Of a stretch of DNA of 56,333 bases, positions 52,611 to 56,333 are shown piece by piece. The stretch spans positions 1 to 56,333 of the forward strand of contig JAYMTA010000045.1 of NCBI GenBank assembly GCA_036897625.1, given 5' to 3'. This DNA comes from Pelargonium cotyledonis (taxonomy: Eukaryota > Streptophyta > Magnoliopsida > Geraniales > Geraniaceae). Each line of letters begins with the position of its first letter. Within the stretch, counting starts at the first letter, position 1. Under the pieces are notes generated by a model. It saw nothing but the letters and a program-made list of their open reading frames with translations, was not told the origin of the DNA and did no database searches. The translations under genes and the position numbers were made by a program.

Positions 52611-53399
52611 ACAATCACTATTTTTTAACACCATTGATCGTGGTTTAACATATCAATGAGATGTTATCATGAGGAGGGATTAGGGTTTTCTCTCTTCTCC
52701 AGCGGCTACGACTCCTTGAGCGGCGACTGCGGCTCTTTGAGCGGCAGTTAGACTTTTATATCGAAGTGGTCGTTGTCTCTCGTATGAGAGTGGTTGTGTC
52801 TCTTGCATGAGAGTATTCCGTTAGGGCATATAAGGAAGTGGTGATTGATTTCGTTTGTGGCGTTTTGGTGAGCTCGGCAAGCGATGATTAACGCGTAGAT
52901 AGCAAAAGGTGAGATTGTGGTTATGATAGAATTCAGTCTGAGGAGTGCTCGCGGTGGCTCCCGTGATATGATCAGGTTACGGGCTAGCTGAGACCGATGG
53001 GATCCGGTTCGACGTGGATGGGCGGCTCTTGTGGTATAATCAGGTTGTGAGGTTGTCTCGAGTTGTACGGTCTTATTCAATTTGGTGTCTGCGGGTTCCG
53101 GGGTAGAGTCAGGTTTCGGAAGTGGCATGTAGCAGATGGTCTGACTCAAGAGGAGGAGAAGAAAAGTCCGACTAGTTCGGCGTTGCGGGACGATCTGGGG
53201 GACAATGGGCTTAGCCTCAAGACCCTGATTCGATTTAGGCACCCCGTGCACTGAATCTCACGATTTCACAAGAATTCGTCCAGTTAAGGATCAACGTTTT
53301 AGTTTAGTTCTTAGGTTGTTACTTCTATTTTTTCATTTTACTTTACGCGTTGTATTTTCATTTGTTTGAATAATAAAGTCGATATTTACTAGCTAAAAA
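52611..53399 (+). mobile_element. Retroposon with poly(A) tail and target-site duplication
   Basis: AAATTGATAATA occurs directly at 52599-52610 and again at about 53400-53411. The second copy is immediately preceded by AGCTAAAAAAA after TGAATAATAAAGTCG, a polyadenylation-like context. The body, about 790 bp, is distinctly less AT-rich than its surroundings. It contains an internal direct repeat: CGTGATATGATCAGGTTACG at about 52961 and TTGTGGTATAATCAGGTTGT at about 53030. No reverse transcriptase domain was found. It could be a truncated LINE, a non-autonomous retroposon or a processed transcript of unknown origin. Confidence 0.65.
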
Positions 53400-53411
53400 A
53401 AATTGATAATA

Positions 53412-55890
53412 GAGATATGCTTGGGTTAAATGTTACCTATAAGTTATTTCTATTCCAGTAAATTTGTTGCACATAACACTTATTACATTCAGTGAATTGA
53501 AATATTAGGCGTTATCATGACTTCTTTTTTTTTTTTTGTATATTATGCTTTTTTTACTTTAAAGGATTATAATCTCGAGATACTAGTTTTGTATATAGAA
53601 AATCTATATTGTGACAAAATTTTAAGTTGAAATTCAAGAATTGGACTACCACATGAATTACATCTTTGATCAGAACAATGACATCAACAACTACTACATA
53701 TGTCATACACAACAGATAAGTTTACATTCGTTGAATGCAATGTGATTGAGTACTACTTAAATCAAAGATTTATATGAATATGGAGACATATGATCATTTG
53801 AAAATTAGGCTTGTGCGTTGGAAGGATGTTTGCGATCTAAAGTGTTCGGTGTTGGGTATTTGAAAAAAAAAAGTTAAAAACTAGTATATTTATGCTTGGA
53901 AAATTTCGGTGGAGGCTTGTCGTTTAACCTAAAAGGGTGTGGACTCTTGTTTTGATAGCCAAGTATGAGATATACGAGGTTGGATTGGAGGATGAGTACA
54001 TACCCAATAGCTATAGAACGTGTAGAGGTTACTTCCAATGAGTTTTTGTGTTAGGAAAATAGTTAAATTTGATAGTTGGAATGAGGTTGGTGTAGATTTT
54101 TCTTATAATGTGATGTTTGAGAAAATGTTTATGGGGAGAAGAGCACTCACATGACATGAAAGTGAATGACTTTCTTTGATTCGGATAGTGTGTGGGGGCA
54201 AAGAGTGTGATATCGCTTAACATTGTGAATTTGTTGTGGGTTGTTTGATTTCAACAAATCATTACGGCACATTATACGGGGGTTGGAGAAGCATGTGTGT
54301 TGTAGTGTTAAGTCAACATATTAAGTGTTTACTCAACTCGGTTTATGGATGGATATTAATTGAAACATGATACTTAAATTGTCGGGGTCATCCAAATAGT
54401 TTTGCCTTCTCTGACTCGCAAGAATGTGAAGATTGCTCTCTAGTAAACTATGATGAAAACGAGTATATATGCGACATCTACTTATGAGTTATGTAACACG
54501 ATCATAGAACATGACATACATATTCTAAGGGCCTCCATGATTGATATAAAGGTTCATAAAATGTCGGTTATGATGTCATAACACGCAATCTTGTTCACTA
54601 TAAATTTTGGAATAAGTTGATATAAGTATCGTTTAGGGTGCAAACAAGATGAGCGAGATGAAGTTTGAATTGAGAGGCGGTTTTTGGTGCGACTATGTGG
54701 ACGATTTGGCGGTAAAGGTGTGGTCGAATCATGTAGCCAGACTATCTGGCTCCTATAGCATTATGTACGATATGGAACAAGTTATGAACGCAATCTTTCC
54801 GAATCTAAACACCATGTGATCAGCAAGATAAAAATGTCAAAATCAACTTAAGCTAAATGATTGTGACAAGACTTTTTAAAAAGAATACAAGGTCTAATTA
54901 TAGGATATGTTAAAAGACGTGATCAAGGATGTTGAATTTTAGGCTACAATGTTTTTGGTGGAAATGCACTATGACTATTGCAAAGCTATATTTACTTAGA
55001 ACAAGGCTCCACTTGATTTGAAAAATACAAAAACCCAAAAACAAAAAAAGTTGTAAAGTATGTTGCTTTAATAGTTTGATAAATAAAAAACGAAAATGAT
55101 TAATAGATTAATGTGACGCAATGGTTCATATTTATAAAAATCTTTAAAATATAATAAATAAATAAAATTGTTACCTGGCATGTGACAAATGAAAGTGACT
55201 ATTGTTACTCAACTATTTTCCCCCAACAAAAAATAATTATTTTTTATAGGAAGCATGTAGGGGACCATTTGAAGGAAAGCTTTGATGTAAAGTAATAAAA
55301 GTTGAGTTTGCTTTTTGATCCCACTTGACTTGGCACACTTGCAATTCTGTAGAGTTGCATTGCTTTCCTTGTTTTCAAGTGTTACTGGCTAGCAACATCT
55401 ACCTACTAATTTTTAATGTTTTTCTTTATTATTTATAATTTGAAAAATTGGAATGAAGTTACCTGGTCAAATGTTAATCAGTATAATTTGTGTGTATCCA
55501 TGCATTAGATTTTACTAGAATTCAAACTAGACATAAATGAGTTTCAAGTTTTAAGCGTAATTAATAATTAGAATTTGCGTAATATGAACCATTAAGTTGT
55601 CCCTTGTGAGATGACAACCGTTTGTTTATTTATTAATTTCAATAATATAGATTTATTGCATTTAGTTAATTCATCTTTTTGGTAATTTGTGCTGCATGTG
55701 AAGACAATTTCAAAGCTAAAATTAAAAATGTTATGATGTTACTTTAACGCATACTTTTTGAACAATTAACTCTTGCTATTTCTAAAAATTGATAGAATAT
55801 GTGTTACTCAACTTGAACTTATAAAAATGAGAATCAATGCTAATTTTTTGCGGATTTGGGCCCGAAATGATAGCTCCAATTTTTGTATTA
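53412..55890. other. Intergenic, no gene recognised
   Basis: Several stretches (about 53780-54380 and 54640-54830) look like long-decayed coding sequence, perhaps transposon-derived, but frames break quickly and no motif could be named. The rest is AT-rich. Confidence 0.35.
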
Positions 55891-56146
55891 TACTCCCTCT
55901 ATCTCAAAATGAGTGTCTTGTTTCTATTTTTTGCAAAAATTAAGAATTACAAAATAATTTAGTGTATTTTCAATATTACTCTTACTTTCTCACCTACATC
56001 CCATGTGCAAATCTGCGCATGTGTATAAGCGATAAGGGTAATATGAAAAAAAGAATAATATAATATCTTAAAAATAAAAATAAGACACTCATTTTAAAAT
56101 AAAAAATTTAAAAAAATAATATACTAATTTTGAGACAGAGGAAGTA
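55891..56146. mobile_element. Stowaway-like MITE
   Basis: The left end is TACTCCCTCTATCTCAAAAT followed by GAGTGTCTTG. The right end is AAGACACTCATTTTAAAAT, then TTTTGAGACAGAGGAAGTA. The TACTCCCTC terminus, the AT-rich interior of about 250 bp and the TA boundaries are typical of Stowaway (Tc1/mariner-type) MITEs. It splits or abuts two similar flanks: GATAGCTCCAATTTTTGTATT on the left and GACAGCTCTAATTTTTGTAA on the right. Confidence 0.75.
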
Positions 56147-56333
56147 ATATTTTTGAAACCAGTTTCAGTTATATGCTGTTTTGGACCCGAATTGACAGCT
56201 CTAATTTTTGTAATTATAACGCTGTTTTTGAATTACAATTTTATCTTTTTGTTTTGGGCTTAACAGTGAGTGAATGCAAGAAATGTCACTTCACGGCCCA
56301 TCAGCCAACACACTCTTCACTTCACTTCACTTC

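Noticed and set aside
52748..53251. 167-codon minus-strand open frame
   Set aside because: It lies inside the retroposon; composition looks random and no motif is seen on either strand.
53640..54830. Possible decayed transposase of the Mutator type
   Set aside because: Short resemblances only; frames break and no catalytic or zinc-finger motif could be located.

Overview
The window is nuclear DNA of a flowering plant, almost certainly a core eudicot. It is AT-rich, the genes have many short GT-AG introns, several have introns in their 5' untranslated regions, and the proteins are plant-specific (SHOU4-like, VHA-A, MED8, DUF1666, BTL-type carrier). There is no sign of bacterial, organellar or viral gene organisation. 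Exon borders were built by hand from splice sites, reading-frame phase and remembered family sequence. Every multi-exon model given here closes in frame except the FAM32A-like gene, which is noted.

Layout. 1-420: terminal part of a hairpin-repeat cluster. 1917-6720 (-): SHOU4-like membrane protein with a 1.66 kb 5'UTR intron. 8093-10647 (+): decayed nucleoredoxin-like gene with stops and no WCxxC site. 11340-14845 (+): F-box protein whose 5'UTR intron carries an Au-type SINE. 15729-16700 (-): intronless plastid-targeted DUF3820 protein. 18220-18590 (+): GDSL esterase remnant. 20341-26349 (+): complete 20-exon V-ATPase catalytic subunit A (623 aa) with an hAT-type MITE in intron 7. 26957-30340 (-): FAM32A-like gene, frameshifted in exon 2, whose intron 1 holds an inverted-repeat and minisatellite structure. 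31543-32960 (+): small Pro/Ser-rich protein with a Cys-rich tail. 33696-38946 (-): Mediator subunit MED8, 12 exons. 39574-42739 (+): RING-CH membrane E3 ligase, sharing a short divergent promoter with MED8. 43955-46728 (-): DUF1666 protein. 49434-52242 (-): BTL1-like mitochondrial carrier. 52611-53399: a retroposon with target-site duplication. 53412-56333: intergenic repeats ending in a Stowaway-like MITE.

The genes do not form a pathway. They are housekeeping or regulatory: cell wall secretion, vacuolar acidification, transcription, ubiquitin ligation and organellar transport. From memory, two pairs look collinear with Arabidopsis: SHOU4 with VHA-A on chromosome 1, and the BTL carrier with DUF1666 on chromosome 3.

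The least ordinary structure is in the FAM32A-like intron 1 (27219-28587). It contains an inverted copy of the start of exon 2 and a 33-bp tandem repeat whose 15-bp palindromic cores differ between units but stay perfectly symmetric.
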